Source: Paenibacillus sp. MZ04-78.2
GTDB lineage: Bacteria; Bacillota; Bacilli; Paenibacillales; NBRC-103111
Assembly (NCBI RefSeq): GCF_024213375.1
Contig: NZ_JANAVJ010000001.1
Location: forward strand, 62,001-126,000
DNA length: 64,000 nucleotides
Direction: 5' to 3'
This document shows positions 44,620 to 53,394 of the stretch, piece by piece (the stretch's first letter is position 1; every line of letters starts with the position of its first letter). Position numbers and translations under genes: made by a program. The notes under the pieces were generated by a model. That model made no database searches. It was not told the origin of the DNA and worked only from the letters and a program-made list of their open reading frames with translations.

Positions 44620-46344
44620 CTAGTCCTCGATGGTCGACAAGTCGCCTGTCGGCAAATTCAGCTCCCATGCTTTCAGCACGCGGCGCATAATTTTGCCGCT
44701 GCGGGTTTTCGGCAGCTTGTCTTTGAATTCGATCTCACGCGGCGCGGCGTGGGCGGACAAGCCTTCTTTGACGAACTTGGAAATGTCCGTTTTAAGCTCT
44801 TCGGACGGCGTATAACCTTCACGCAAGGCAATGAACGCTTTGATGATCTCGCCGCGCATCGGGTCCGGTTTGCCAATTACCCCCGCTTCCGCAACCGCCG
44901 GATGCTCGACCAGCTTGCTCTCCACCTCGAACGGGCCTACGCGCTCTCCTGCCGTATTGATGACGTCATCGACGCGGCCCTGGAACCAGAAGTAGCCGTC
45001 TTCATCCATATAAGCGGAATCGCCGGAAATGTACCAGCCCGCAATCCGGAAATATTCTTCATATTTCGCCGGATTGTTCCAAATTTTGCGCATCATCGAC
45101 GGCCAAGGCGTCTTGATTGCCAGATTGCCCATGCGGTACGGCGGCAGCACGTTGCCTGCATCGTCGATGATCGCCGCTTCGACGCCTGGAATCGGCTTGC
45201 CCATCGAGCCCGGACGGATCGCCATGCTTGGGTAGTTACAGATGAGATGTCCGCCTGTCTCCGTCATCCACCACGTATCGTGAATGCGCTGATTGTACAC
45301 CTTCAGCCCCCAGCGGACGACTTCCGGGTTCAGCGGTTCGCCTACGCTGAGTACGTGACGAAGGGAGCTGAGATCAAACTGCTTCACCGTATCGTCGCCG
45401 GCGCCCATCAGCATGCGGAAAGCCGTCGGTGCACTGTACCATACTGTGACCTTATATTTCTCGATCGTCCCGTACCAGTTCTGCGGAGAGAAACGGCCTC
45501 CACGGATGACGTTGGTCGCACCGTTGAGCCATGGCGCAAAAATTCCGTAAGACGTGCCAGTGACCCAACCCGGGTCCGCCGTACACCAATAAACGTCCTG
45601 CTCCTGAAGATCCAGCACGACACGACCGGTATAATAATGCTGCAGCATGGCGTTATGGACGTGGAATACGCCCTTCGGCTTTCCGGTAGAGCCGGATGTA
45701 TAGTGAATAATCAATCCGTCTTCGCGGTCCACCCACTCGATCTCGAGCTCTTCGGAAGCGACAGCCATTTCTTTATAAAAATCGACTTGGCCTTCGGATA
45801 AAGACAGATCTTCTCCGACCAAGATTACATGCTTCAAATGCGGGAGGTCTTGAGCGGGCACACGCGAAAGCTGCGAAGGCGTCGTAATGATCGCCACCGC
45901 CTCGCTGTCCTCCAGCCGATCCTTGACGGCCGTCTCCATGAACGCTTCGAACAACGGTCCGACCACGGCTCCGACTTTGATCGTGCCGAACAAGGCAAAA
46001 TAAAGCTCCGGCGAGCGCGGCATGAAGATGAAGACCCGGTCGCCCTTCCCTACGCCAAGCTTGCGCAGAATGTTGCCGAATCGATTGGACTGGGCTTTCA
46101 TTTCCTTGAACGTGTACTGTTCGTCTCGGCGGTCATCGCTGTAGTACAGGGCGATTTTGTCTCCGAGCTGCGAATCGGCATGGCGATCAATCGCTTCATA
46201 AGCGACGTTCACCTTTCCGGTTTGGGACCATGTGAATGCTTTCTCGATATCCGTCCATTGAAAATGGGCTCGTTCTTCCTCGTAGTTTTTCATGTTGGGC
46301 GATGTTGCTACGGGTGCTATGATTTCGACATTCGTATGATCCAT
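44620..46344 (-). CDS. acsA: Acetyl-CoA synthetase (acetate-CoA ligase)
   Basis: 574 residues; the adenylate-forming enzyme activates acetate to acetyl-CoA. YTSGSTGKPKGV is the AMP-binding loop, and the C-terminal SGKIMRR carries lysine 551, the site acetylated by AcuA in B. subtilis. Start ATG at 46344 has GGAGG eight bases upstream; an ATG two codons earlier is too close to it. It is divergent from acuA, sharing a short regulatory region with a cre-like site. Repression by CcpA is expected. Confidence 0.94.
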   Translation of the reverse strand: MDHTNVEIIAPVATSPNMKNYEEERAHFQWTDIEKAFTWSQTGKVNVAYEAIDRHADSQLGDKIALYYSDDRRDEQYTFKEMKAQSNRFGNILRKLGVGKGDRVFIFMPRSPELYFALFGTIKVGAVVGPLFEAFMETAVKDRLEDSEAVAIITTPSQLSRVPAQDLPHLKHVILVGEDLSLSEGQVDFYKEMAVASEELEIEWVDREDGLIIHYTSGSTGKPKGVFHVHNAMLQHYYTGRVVLDLQEQDVYWCTADPGWVTGTSYGIFAPWLNGATNVIRGGRFSPQNWYGTIEKYKVTVWYSAPTAFRMLMGAGDDTVKQFDLSSLRHVLSVGEPLNPEVVRWGLKVYNQRIHDTWWMTETGGHLICNYPSMAIRPGSMGKPIPGVEAAIIDDAGNVLPPYRMGNLAIKTPWPSMMRKIWNNPAKYEEYFRIAGWYISGDSAYMDEDGYFWFQGRVDDVINTAGERVGPFEVESKLVEHPAVAEAGVIGKPDPMRGEIIKAFIALREGYTPSEELKTDISKFVKEGLSAHAAPREIEFKDKLPKTRSGKIMRRVLKAWELNLPTGDLSTIED

Positions 46345-46380
46345 GACCATTTCCTCCCCAAAGCTCTCTTTTTTACTTTA

Positions 46381-46395
46381 ATGAAACGCTTTCAT
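46381..46395 (-). promoter_or_regulatory. cre site (CcpA operator) between acsA and acuA
   Basis: On the minus strand ATGAAAGCGTTTCAT fits the consensus WTGAAARCGYTTWNN except for one position. It lies just downstream of the acsA -10 (TATAAT at 46415-46410), where CcpA would block transcription. CcpA is encoded 4-5 kb away, and B. subtilis acsA and acuABC are known CcpA targets. Confidence 0.7.
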
Positions 46396-46409
46396 ACGCA
46401 CTAAAACAT

Positions 46410-46415
46410 ATTATA
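46410..46415 (-). promoter_or_regulatory. acsA -10 element
   Basis: TATAAT on the minus strand, about 66 bases upstream of the acsA start. The -35 region is weak. Confidence 0.5.
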
Positions 46416-46489
46416 CCACAACACTTTTTATCCGACTATTTTTTTGTTATTCTTAAAGTGAAGTTCTGGAAGGGAGTGAATCGCCGCAG

Positions 46490-47122
46490 ATGGAGCATGT
46501 TAAATTGTATCATTCCCAGGTTATTCCGTATCAGAACGGCGAAATTATCCTGGAAGGCCCTGTGCCGCCCGAGCAGCTCCGCAACTATACGATGCATCCG
46601 GATCTTGATGCGTTCCGAAGGCCCAAGGAGCAGTTCGAGGCGCTTGTCGAAATTGCCGGGCTGCCGGAGGGACGAATCGTTCTGGCTAGGATTTCGACGC
46701 AAATTGTCGGCTACGTCACATTCCATTATCCCGACGAGATGGAACGCTGGTCGGAAGGAAATATGGAGGACTTGGTCGAGTTGGGCGCGATCGAGGTGGC
46801 GGACGACTATCGGGGGCTTGGCCTTGGCAAGAAGCTGATCCGTTTGGCCTTTGAGGATGGGCAGCTTGAGAATGTCATCACGTTTACGACTGAATATTAC
46901 TGGCATTGGGACTTGGAAAAAAGCGGGCTTACCGTTTGGCAGTACCGGGATATGATGGAGAAGCTGATGAAATGCGTCGATATGGTCTGGTATGCTACCG
47001 ACGATCCGGAAATCTGCTCTCATCCGGCCAACTGCCTGATGGTGCGCATCGGCAAAAACGTGCCGCTGTCTTCCGAGGAGCAATTCGACCGGGTCCGATT
47101 CCGGCAGCGGTTTATGTACTGA
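46490..47122 (+). CDS. acuA: Acetoin utilization acetyltransferase AcuA
   Basis: 210 residues, GNAT-type. The motif VADDYRGLGLGKKLIRLAF (about 107-125) is the acetyl-CoA binding loop. In B. subtilis AcuA acetylates and inactivates AcsA, the gene divergent to it here. It is followed by acuC after 16 bases; acuB, which lies between them in Bacillus, is missing. Confidence 0.92.
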   Translation: MEHVKLYHSQVIPYQNGEIILEGPVPPEQLRNYTMHPDLDAFRRPKEQFEALVEIAGLPEGRIVLARISTQIVGYVTFHYPDEMERWSEGNMEDLVELGAIEVADDYRGLGLGKKLIRLAFEDGQLENVITFTTEYYWHWDLEKSGLTVWQYRDMMEKLMKCVDMVWYATDDPEICSHPANCLMVRIGKNVPLSSEEQFDRVRFRQRFMY

Positions 47123-47138
47123 TGGGAGCGCGAATAGC

Positions 47139-48317
47139 ATGAGTGCAAAAGCTTTGTTTGTTTACGACGAGAATGAAGTCGCCTACAAGTTCAACGACAG
47201 TCACCCGTTTAATCAGCAAAGACTGGTGCTGACGGTCGATCTGTTGCGCAAGGCGAAAGCGTTGCCCGGCGACAGCCTGATCCGGCCGATGCCGGCCGAC
47301 GAAACGCAGCTTTGCTCGGTGCATTCGCAGGAATATGTCAATGCCGTCAAGGCATTAAGCGCCGACCAGCCGGCGGAAGAGTGGCTGCATCTGGCAGGAA
47401 AATACGGGCTGGATACGGAAGATACGCCCTTTTTCCCGGGAATGCACCAGGCTACATCCTTTGTGGTCGGAGGCTCGATTCGGGCGGTCGATGCCGTGCT
47501 CGGCGGAGAAGCCGGGCACGCGCTGCATTTGGGAGGCGGGCTGCACCATGCCATGCCGAATAAAGGAGCGGGCTTTTGCGTCTACAACGATGCATCCGTA
47601 GCCATTGCGCATGCCAAAAGCAAGTACGGCGTGCGCGTCCTGTACATCGATACCGACGTGCATCACGGCGACGGCGTTCAATGGAGCTTCTACACCGACC
47701 CGGATACCTGTACGTTCTCGATTCATGAAACGGGCAAATATTTGTTTCCCGGTACGGGAGCGGTGAACGAGCGCGGCGACGGGACGGGCTTCGGAACGAC
47801 GATCAACGTGCCGATGGAGCCCTTTACCGAGGATGAATCGTGGCTGGAATGCTTCGAGGAGGTGGTTATCAAGACGGCGGCGCAATTTAAACCGGATCTT
47901 ATCGTTTCCCAGCACGGCTGCGATGCCCATGCCTACGATCCGCTGGCTCATATTCACTGCAGCATGGAAATTTATCGGGTGATGCCGCGCATCATCCACC
48001 GACTGGCACATGAGCACTGCCATGGCCGATGGGTAGCGCTCGGCGGCGGAGGCTACGATATTTGGCGTGTCGTCCCGAGGGCCTGGAGCCTCCTCTGGCT
48101 GGAAATAAGCGAGCATCCCCTTCTCCAACTGCTGGAGCAAAACCCGGAGATGGCCCTGCCAGCCGACTGGGTAGCGAAATGGCAGCCGCATTTCGGTGAA
48201 GCGCTTCCAACTACGTGGCTGGACGCGGCGCACACTTGGGACCCGATGCCGAGGCGGCAGGAAATTACCGAGAAAAACCGGCACACCAAAGAAATTGCCT
48301 CGCTTTATTTAGCCTAA
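47139..48317 (+). CDS. acuC: Acetoin utilization deacetylase AcuC (histone-deacetylase family)
   Basis: 392 residues, class I HDAC fold. HHAMPNKGAGFCVYND, IDTDVHHGDGVQ (zinc ligands D and H), SQHGCDAH and GGGGYD near 300 are the metal and active-site blocks. In B. subtilis AcuC reverses AcuA acetylation and reactivates AcsA. ATG has GGGAG upstream. Probably cotranscribed with acuA. Confidence 0.94.
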   Translation: MSAKALFVYDENEVAYKFNDSHPFNQQRLVLTVDLLRKAKALPGDSLIRPMPADETQLCSVHSQEYVNAVKALSADQPAEEWLHLAGKYGLDTEDTPFFPGMHQATSFVVGGSIRAVDAVLGGEAGHALHLGGGLHHAMPNKGAGFCVYNDASVAIAHAKSKYGVRVLYIDTDVHHGDGVQWSFYTDPDTCTFSIHETGKYLFPGTGAVNERGDGTGFGTTINVPMEPFTEDESWLECFEEVVIKTAAQFKPDLIVSQHGCDAHAYDPLAHIHCSMEIYRVMPRIIHRLAHEHCHGRWVALGGGGYDIWRVVPRAWSLLWLEISEHPLLQLLEQNPEMALPADWVAKWQPHFGEALPTTWLDAAHTWDPMPRRQEITEKNRHTKEIASLYLA

Positions 48318-48394
48318 TCCTTCGGCTTGAAGCGCAATTTTTGCGGCTTAACAGCCGTACAAGTACCTAGGTTCGTTCTCTGTGAGGATACAAA

Positions 48395-48423
48395 TAGCCC
48401 GCGCGACCATATTGGCGCGGGCT
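48395..48423. terminator. Hairpin between acuC and glyQS
   Basis: AGCCCGCGC and GCGCGGGCT form a nine-base-pair stem with an 11-base loop. T-runs on either side are short, so it is a weak or bidirectional terminator for the convergent genes. Confidence 0.55.
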
Positions 48424-48440
48424 GTGTCGTATTTTGAAGA

Positions 48441-49826
48441 TTAGAACTGCACTTTCGACTCGATAAACGCTTTGAGCTCGCTGATCGGCATCCGCGTCTG
48501 CTCCATCGTATCGCGGTCGCGAACGGTCACTTGACCATCCTGCTCCGACTCGAAGTCGTACGTAATGCAGAACGGTGTGCCGATCTCGTCATGACGGCGG
48601 TAACGTTTGCCGATCGAACCAGCTTCGTCATAATCGACCATGAAGTGCTTCGCCAGATCGGCAAATACTTGGTTAGCTCCGTCGGACAGCTTCTTCGACA
48701 GCGGGAAAATCGCCGCTTTATAAGGCGCAAGCGCCGGATGCAGATGCAATACCGTCCGGCTGTCGTCGCCTTCCAGCTTCTGCTCTTCGAACGCGTCGAT
48801 CAGGAACGCCAGCGTTACCCGGTCCGCACCGAGCGATGGCTCGATACAGTATGGAATATACCGCTCGTTCGTTTCTTGCTCGATATAGTTGAAATCATCG
48901 CCGGAATGCGTCATATGCTGCTTCAAATCGTAATCCGTGCGGTCGGCGATGCCCCACAGCTCGCCCCAGCCGAACGGGAATTTGTATTCGATGTCCGTCG
49001 TTGCATTGGAATAGTGGGACAGCTCGTCGCCCGAATGATCGCGCAGTCGGATGTTTCCTTCCGTGATGCCGAGGCCCAAGAGCCAATCGCGGCAGAACGA
49101 ACGCCAGTAATCGAACCATTGCAGGTCTTCGCCCGGCTTGCAGAAAAATTCGAGCTCCATCTGTTCGAACTCACGCGTACGGAAAGTGAAGTTCCCCGGC
49201 GTAATTTCGTTCCGGAAGCTCTTGCCGACTTGACCGATACCGAACGGCAGCTTTTTGCGCATAGTGCGCTGTACGTTTTTGAAATTGACGAAAATGCCCT
49301 GCGCCGTCTCCGGACGCATGTAAACGACATTCGTACTCGATTCGGTCACGCCTTGGAACGTTTTGAACATCAGGTTAAACTGGCGAATTTCGGTGTAGTC
49401 CAACGCTCCGCAATCGGGACAAACGATCTTATGCTCGGCAATCAGCTTCTCCATCTCAGCAAACGACAGGCCGTCGACGATCATTTCGATGCCTTTTTCC
49501 GCCAAGGCGTTCTCAATCAATTTGTCGGCGCGGTGACGCACTTTGCACTGCTTGCAGTCGATCATCGGGTCGTTGAAGTTGCCCACATGGCCGGATGCGA
49601 CCCAAGCTTGAGGGTTCATCAGAATAGCCGCGTCGAGGCCGACATTGTACGGGGATTCCTGAATGAACTTTTTCCACCAGGCGCGCTTAATGTTATTCTT
49701 CAGCTCAACGCCGAGCGGACCGTAGTCCCACGTATTGGCAAGACCGCCGTAAATTTCGGAGCCCGGGAAAATAAAGCCTCTGTGCTTGGCCAAAGCGACC
49801 AATTGTTCCATCGTTACGGATGACAT
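48441..49826 (-). CDS. glyQS: Glycyl-tRNA synthetase, single-chain (alpha2) type
   Basis: 461 residues, class II. Begins [26 protein letters not shown], the signature of the eukaryote-like single-chain GlyRS, and includes an insertion with cysteines (CPDCG, CKQCK) near 85-140 and the class II motifs VGKSFRNEI and [10 protein letters not shown]. It replaces the GlyQ/GlyS two-subunit enzyme of B. subtilis. mtnN lies about 57 bases upstream, so no T-box can fit between; it is likely cotranscribed with mtnN. Confidence 0.95.
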   Translation of the reverse strand: MSSVTMEQLVALAKHRGFIFPGSEIYGGLANTWDYGPLGVELKNNIKRAWWKKFIQESPYNVGLDAAILMNPQAWVASGHVGNFNDPMIDCKQCKVRHRADKLIENALAEKGIEMIVDGLSFAEMEKLIAEHKIVCPDCGALDYTEIRQFNLMFKTFQGVTESSTNVVYMRPETAQGIFVNFKNVQRTMRKKLPFGIGQVGKSFRNEITPGNFTFRTREFEQMELEFFCKPGEDLQWFDYWRSFCRDWLLGLGITEGNIRLRDHSGDELSHYSNATTDIEYKFPFGWGELWGIADRTDYDLKQHMTHSGDDFNYIEQETNERYIPYCIEPSLGADRVTLAFLIDAFEEQKLEGDDSRTVLHLHPALAPYKAAIFPLSKKLSDGANQVFADLAKHFMVDYDEAGSIGKRYRRHDEIGTPFCITYDFESEQDGQVTVRDRDTMEQTRMPISELKAFIESKVQF

Positions 49827-49883
49827 CGTTATATTCTCTCCTTCTATTTCTCTGGTTTGGACCCCTTCCGGTGTCCGTCAAAC

Positions 49884-50585
49884 CTATGTCAGACGCTTGA
49901 CAATCTGATCCACGATACGGTATGAGTTCTCGGAAGCTTGCACGGTGAATTCCGCAAAATTGACGTGCGCCGATCCGTCCGCCTTGTCGGACATGGAACG
50001 AATGATGACGAACGGGATGCCGTTCATGGAGCAAGCCTGTGCGACCGCCGCGCCCTCCATCTCGACGCATGCGCCTTGAAGCTCCTGATGCAGCATTTGG
50101 ACCGTCTCCCGGCTGGCGATAAACTGGTCGCCCGAAAGTACCCGTCCTTCCTTAACCGCCCCGAACAGCTCCCGGCTCGCTCCGGCCGCTGCGCTGCGCA
50201 GTCCCGTATCAGCAGCAAAAACCGACGTCGCCTCGTAAGGAATCGTCCCCCGCGGAAATCCAAGGGCCGTTACATCCATATCGTGCTGAAGGCACTCCGT
50301 CGACACCACGATATCGCCGACGTTCAGCGACGGGTCGACCGCCCCTGCCACTCCGGTGAAGATCACGGCTTCCACGCCGTAGGTATCGATCAAAATCTGC
50401 GTCGTTACGGCAGCATTCACCTTGCCTACGCCCGATTTGCACAGAACGATGTTTTTACCGTGGAAAACCCCTTCGTAGAACGTGATCCCCGCCTTCGCCG
50501 ATTCCCGCACCTGCTCCATATGCTCGTGGAACAGCTCGATTTCTTCCTTCATCGCGCCGATGACGCCTAGTTTACCGTACGTCAA
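49884..50585 (-). CDS. mtnN: 5'-methylthioadenosine/S-adenosylhomocysteine nucleosidase
   Basis: 233 residues, normal length. Cleaves MTA and SAH in methionine salvage and the activated methyl cycle. Begins GKLGVIGAMKEEIELF; VCVEMEGAAVAQ and SDKADGSAHVNF contain the active-site Glu and Asp. ccpA ends 38 bases upstream but a hairpin lies between. Confidence 0.95.
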   Translation of the reverse strand: MTYGKLGVIGAMKEEIELFHEHMEQVRESAKAGITFYEGVFHGKNIVLCKSGVGKVNAAVTTQILIDTYGVEAVIFTGVAGAVDPSLNVGDIVVSTECLQHDMDVTALGFPRGTIPYEATSVFAADTGLRSAAAGASRELFGAVKEGRVLSGDQFIASRETVQMLHQELQGACVEMEGAAVAQACSMNGIPFVIIRSMSDKADGSAHVNFAEFTVQASENSYRIVDQIVKRLT

Positions 50586-50604
50586 TCCAGAATCCCCCTT
50601 TTTA

Positions 50605-50639
50605 CAAAAGAAAGTGGCTCATATTAGCGATGAGCCACC
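50605..50639 (-). terminator. Terminator of ccpA
   Basis: On the minus strand GTGGCTCAT pairs with ATGAGCCAC around the ccpA stop (in the loop), followed by TTTCTTTT. Confidence 0.85.
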
Positions 50640-51637
50640 GAATTTCTATAAAGCACTTCATGCGGCAAAATAACCTGCGACAGCTCCGAAGCATCCTTCG
50701 TTTCTTTATTCATCAGCTTGGTTAGAAGCCGCATCGCCACGGCACCGATGTCGTACATCGGCTGAGCAACCGTTGTCAGCAGCGGACGAACCATCGAAGC
50801 CATCCGAATGTTGTCCACGCTGATGACAGACATGTCTTCCGGAACCTTCAAGCCGCTATCCTGCAGCGTGTGAATCGCTCCGATCGCCATCTCGTCCGTT
50901 GCCGCAAAGATCGCCGTAGGACGGTTGTCCAGCTCCAGAAAGTACTTCGTCACTTCAAGTCCCGATTCATAGCGGTAGTTCCCGATGCGGACCAGCTCTT
51001 CGCGCAGCGGAATGTTCGCGGCTTCGAGTGCTTTCTTGTATCCTTGGTAACGGGCGAAACCGTTGGACGGGTCCTGCAAAGTGCCGGAAATCATGGCGAT
51101 ATCGCGGTGTCCGTTCTCCAACAGTACGTTCACGGCGTCGAACGCCGCCTTCTCATGGTCGATATCGACCGAAGGAATCGTCCGCTGTTCATCCGCCGTC
51201 GCACACAGCACCACCGGTACAGAAGACGTCTTGAACGCCTGAATGTGATCCTCCGTAATCGCCCCGCCCATGAAGAGCAGTCCGTCCACTTGCTTCTCCA
51301 GCAAGGTGTTAATCACGCGGATTTCTTTTTCCTTCTTCTTGTCCGCATTGGATAAAATAATATTGTAGTGGTACATATTCGCGATATCTTCGATGCCGCG
51401 CGCGACCTCGGAAAAGATCGAGTTGGAAATATCGGGAATGACCACGCCGACCGTTGTCGTTTTCTTGCTGGCTAAGCCTCTTGCCACGGCATTGGGACGG
51501 TAGCCTAAACGCTCGATCGCTTCAAACACCTTCTTGCGAGTTTGCGGCTTCACGTTTGGGTTATTGTTGACAACCCTGGAAACGGTCGCCATGGAAACGC
51601 CTGCTTCTCTGGCTACATCATAAATTGTCACAGTCAC
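50624..51637 (-). CDS. ccpA: Catabolite control protein A
   Basis: 337 residues, LacI family. N-terminal [30 protein letters not shown], then a periplasmic-binding-like domain. CcpA binds HPr(Ser-P)/Crh and represses or activates genes at cre sites, one of which lies between acsA and acuA here. Start choice: GTG giving [10 protein letters not shown] has GGAG nine bases upstream and matches B. subtilis CcpA; ATGs at 51652 and 51643 are alternatives. Confidence 0.93.
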   Translation of the reverse strand: MTVTIYDVAREAGVSMATVSRVVNNNPNVKPQTRKKVFEAIERLGYRPNAVARGLASKKTTTVGVVIPDISNSIFSEVARGIEDIANMYHYNIILSNADKKKEKEIRVINTLLEKQVDGLLFMGGAITEDHIQAFKTSSVPVVLCATADEQRTIPSVDIDHEKAAFDAVNVLLENGHRDIAMISGTLQDPSNGFARYQGYKKALEAANIPLREELVRIGNYRYESGLEVTKYFLELDNRPTAIFAATDEMAIGAIHTLQDSGLKVPEDMSVISVDNIRMASMVRPLLTTVAQPMYDIGAVAMRLLTKLMNKETKDASELSQVILPHEVLYRNSVAHR

Positions 51638-51761
51638 GGCCATTCTCTCCATTGTTTAAAAAGTATAATGCGATCATGTCATTTAGCCTTATCATACGAC
51701 AAAATGCTTGTTTTCGCAACGAATTGGTCATAGTCCTATGAATATAGTATCAAAAAGACAT

Positions 51762-51792
51762 AAAAAAAGCCAACTGCGGAGCAGCGGCTTTC
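51762..51792 (-). terminator. Rho-independent terminator of the zinc-ribbon gene
   Basis: On the minus strand AAAGCCGCTGCT pairs with GCAGTTGGCTTT and seven Ts follow. It overlaps the last bases of the gene. Confidence 0.85.
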
Positions 51793-52210
51793 AAAAATCG
51801 TGTACCGTTACCGAATGCTTGGCGATTTGCGACAGTCTTTTGCGGACGTCGTCAATCCATACTTCGTCGTCGAGCGACTGGGCCAACAGCAGCAGATCAA
51901 GCAGTTCGTTGATTCTTTCTTGGATGATTGTCTCTACAGGGTCGGCTGCCCTTTTTTTCTCCGTTACTTTGACCATCAAATGAGCGATTTCGCATACATC
52001 GTCAAACTGGAGCGATTGCTTCTCCGGTTTGCTGCCGATCTTGCTGATGAATCCGGTCAACTCCGGTTTCACTTCCGCAAACACCTCGCTGCGGTTGCAG
52101 GTGTCGCACGAGAAAATCGGAACGTTCCCGATCTCGACTTTGTTCTGATAAATGACGGTACGAAGACGAATGCTCATAGCCTTTCCGCACTTGCACGGCT
52201 TATGCAACAA
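51791..52210 (-). CDS. Hypothetical protein with an N-terminal zinc-ribbon-like cysteine set
   Basis: 139 residues, starting at a TTG with GGAG six bases upstream. Cysteines C6, C8, C35 and C38 (CxC and CDTC) could bind zinc, a bit like YgiT-type zinc fingers. The rest is helical and acidic-basic alternating (residues about 60-130), with no catalytic motif. Could be a regulator or adaptor. Family not firmly identified. Upstream of it is ccpA, downstream its own terminator. Confidence 0.75.
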   Translation of the reverse strand: MLHKPCKCGKAMSIRLRTVIYQNKVEIGNVPIFSCDTCNRSEVFAEVKPELTGFISKIGSKPEKQSLQFDDVCEIAHLMVKVTEKKRAADPVETIIQERINELLDLLLLAQSLDDEVWIDDVRKRLSQIAKHSVTVHDF

Positions 52211-52377
52211 CTACCACTCCTTTTGGCAGCAACGCCAAACCTTTCTCAAACGATCAGAATCCATGATATCTGAAGGTTCCCGTCAAACGCGCAGCCGTCG
52301 TCCGGGACGGCGCATTCGTTTATCCTGCTTAAGTACAAATATTCTACCTTGGCGAACAAACTCCTTCCGCTGCGGGG

Positions 52378-52788
52378 TTAGTAATATTTAGCACACAGAC
52401 GCTCGTAAGCGCGTCGGACAAAAGGCAGCGACAGTGTAAGCATCGCCAAGGCAGCTCCAATCGCATCGTTGCGCAAGTCCATAACATCCGGCGTGCGCCC
52501 GGGTACGAACGATTGGTGAAACTCGTCTGTCACCCCGTAAAGCACGCACAGCAGCACGACCGTAAGCTTCGGCAGGAAGGTCAGCCGCTTGGGACGGAGT
52601 GCCCATAAATAAGTCCAAGCCAATATAAAGTAAGAAACGAAATGTCCCCAATCGAACCCTTCCATCGCAGGAATAATCCGGCGGATTTCAGACAGCCATC
52701 CCCCAAGATCATCGCCGGTTCGCGAGGACGAATAAAAAATGACCGCCATCCACAGGACGGAAGGCAGCCACCTGACGATCATGTTCAT
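52378..52788 (-). CDS. VanZ-like membrane protein
   Basis: 136 residues with four hydrophobic segments. FYSSSRTGDDLG, FDWGHFVSYFILAW and YGVTDEFHQSFVPGR are the VanZ family signature. VanZ was named for low-level teicoplanin resistance; most members have unknown function. Follows the PfpI gene by 27 bases and is probably cotranscribed. The 52211-52377 gap shows no strong signal. Confidence 0.88.
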   Translation of the reverse strand: MNMIVRWLPSVLWMAVIFYSSSRTGDDLGGWLSEIRRIIPAMEGFDWGHFVSYFILAWTYLWALRPKRLTFLPKLTVVLLCVLYGVTDEFHQSFVPGRTPDVMDLRNDAIGAALAMLTLSLPFVRRAYERLCAKYY

Positions 52789-52815
52789 CCCATATGCTCC
52801 TTGTTTGCATAAACT

Positions 52816-53349
52816 TTAGTTAGCCGCATATTGCGCCAAACGGTCTACGAACGCTTTGGTAAACGCCGGAAGATCCGGAGGTCTGCGTCCGGACACTATG
52901 TGCCGGTCGACGACCACTTCCTGGTCGACCCAAATCGCGCCCGCATTTTCAAGATCGTCCTTGATGCCAGGTGTGGAAGTCATGGTGTAGCCCTGGCATA
53001 TTTTCGCCGATACGAGGACCCAGCCGGCATGACAAATGTGCGCAATCGGTTTTTCCGCATCGTGAAATTCACGGGTCAGCCGCAGCACCGAAGCATAGCG
53101 GCGCAGTTTGTCCGGCGCCCAGCCGCCCGGCACGTAAAGACCGATATAGTCTTCGGACTTCACTTCATCCAAGGCATATTCGGTCGTCAGAGGAACGCCG
53201 TATTTTCCGTGATAGACGGCACCCGCCTTAGGGCCGGCCAGATGTACGTCAAGCCCGGATTCCCGCAGCCGCAGCACCGGGTACCACATCTCCAAATCTT
53301 CAAACTCTTCGTCAACAAACGCAAGTACTCGATGTCCCGCAAGATTCAT
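52816..53349 (-). CDS. DJ-1/PfpI-family protein
   Basis: 177 residues. The AHICHAGW stretch (about 105) carries the family nucleophilic Cys-His pair, and YVPGGWAPD is the conserved oxyanion region. Such proteins are glyoxalase, deglycase or protease-like; which is unclear. A typical intracellular stress protein. In a short cluster with vanZ downstream and ptsI upstream (45 bases). Confidence 0.85.
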   Translation of the reverse strand: MNLAGHRVLAFVDEEFEDLEMWYPVLRLRESGLDVHLAGPKAGAVYHGKYGVPLTTEYALDEVKSEDYIGLYVPGGWAPDKLRRYASVLRLTREFHDAEKPIAHICHAGWVLVSAKICQGYTMTSTPGIKDDLENAGAIWVDQEVVVDRHIVSGRRPPDLPAFTKAFVDRLAQYAAN

Positions 53350-53394
53350 CCTGTTCTCTCCCCACTATGGTTCATATCCTAAAATCAACAGCGC

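Noticed and set aside
44749-45801. 350-codon plus-strand frame opposite acsA
   Set aside because: Antisense shadow of the adenylate-forming enzyme.
48531-49823. 430-codon plus-strand frame opposite glyQS
   Set aside because: Antisense shadow of a well-conserved synthetase; no recognisable domain.
49827-49883. T-box leader for glyQS
   Set aside because: The gap to mtnN is only 57 bases and holds no T-box sequence.
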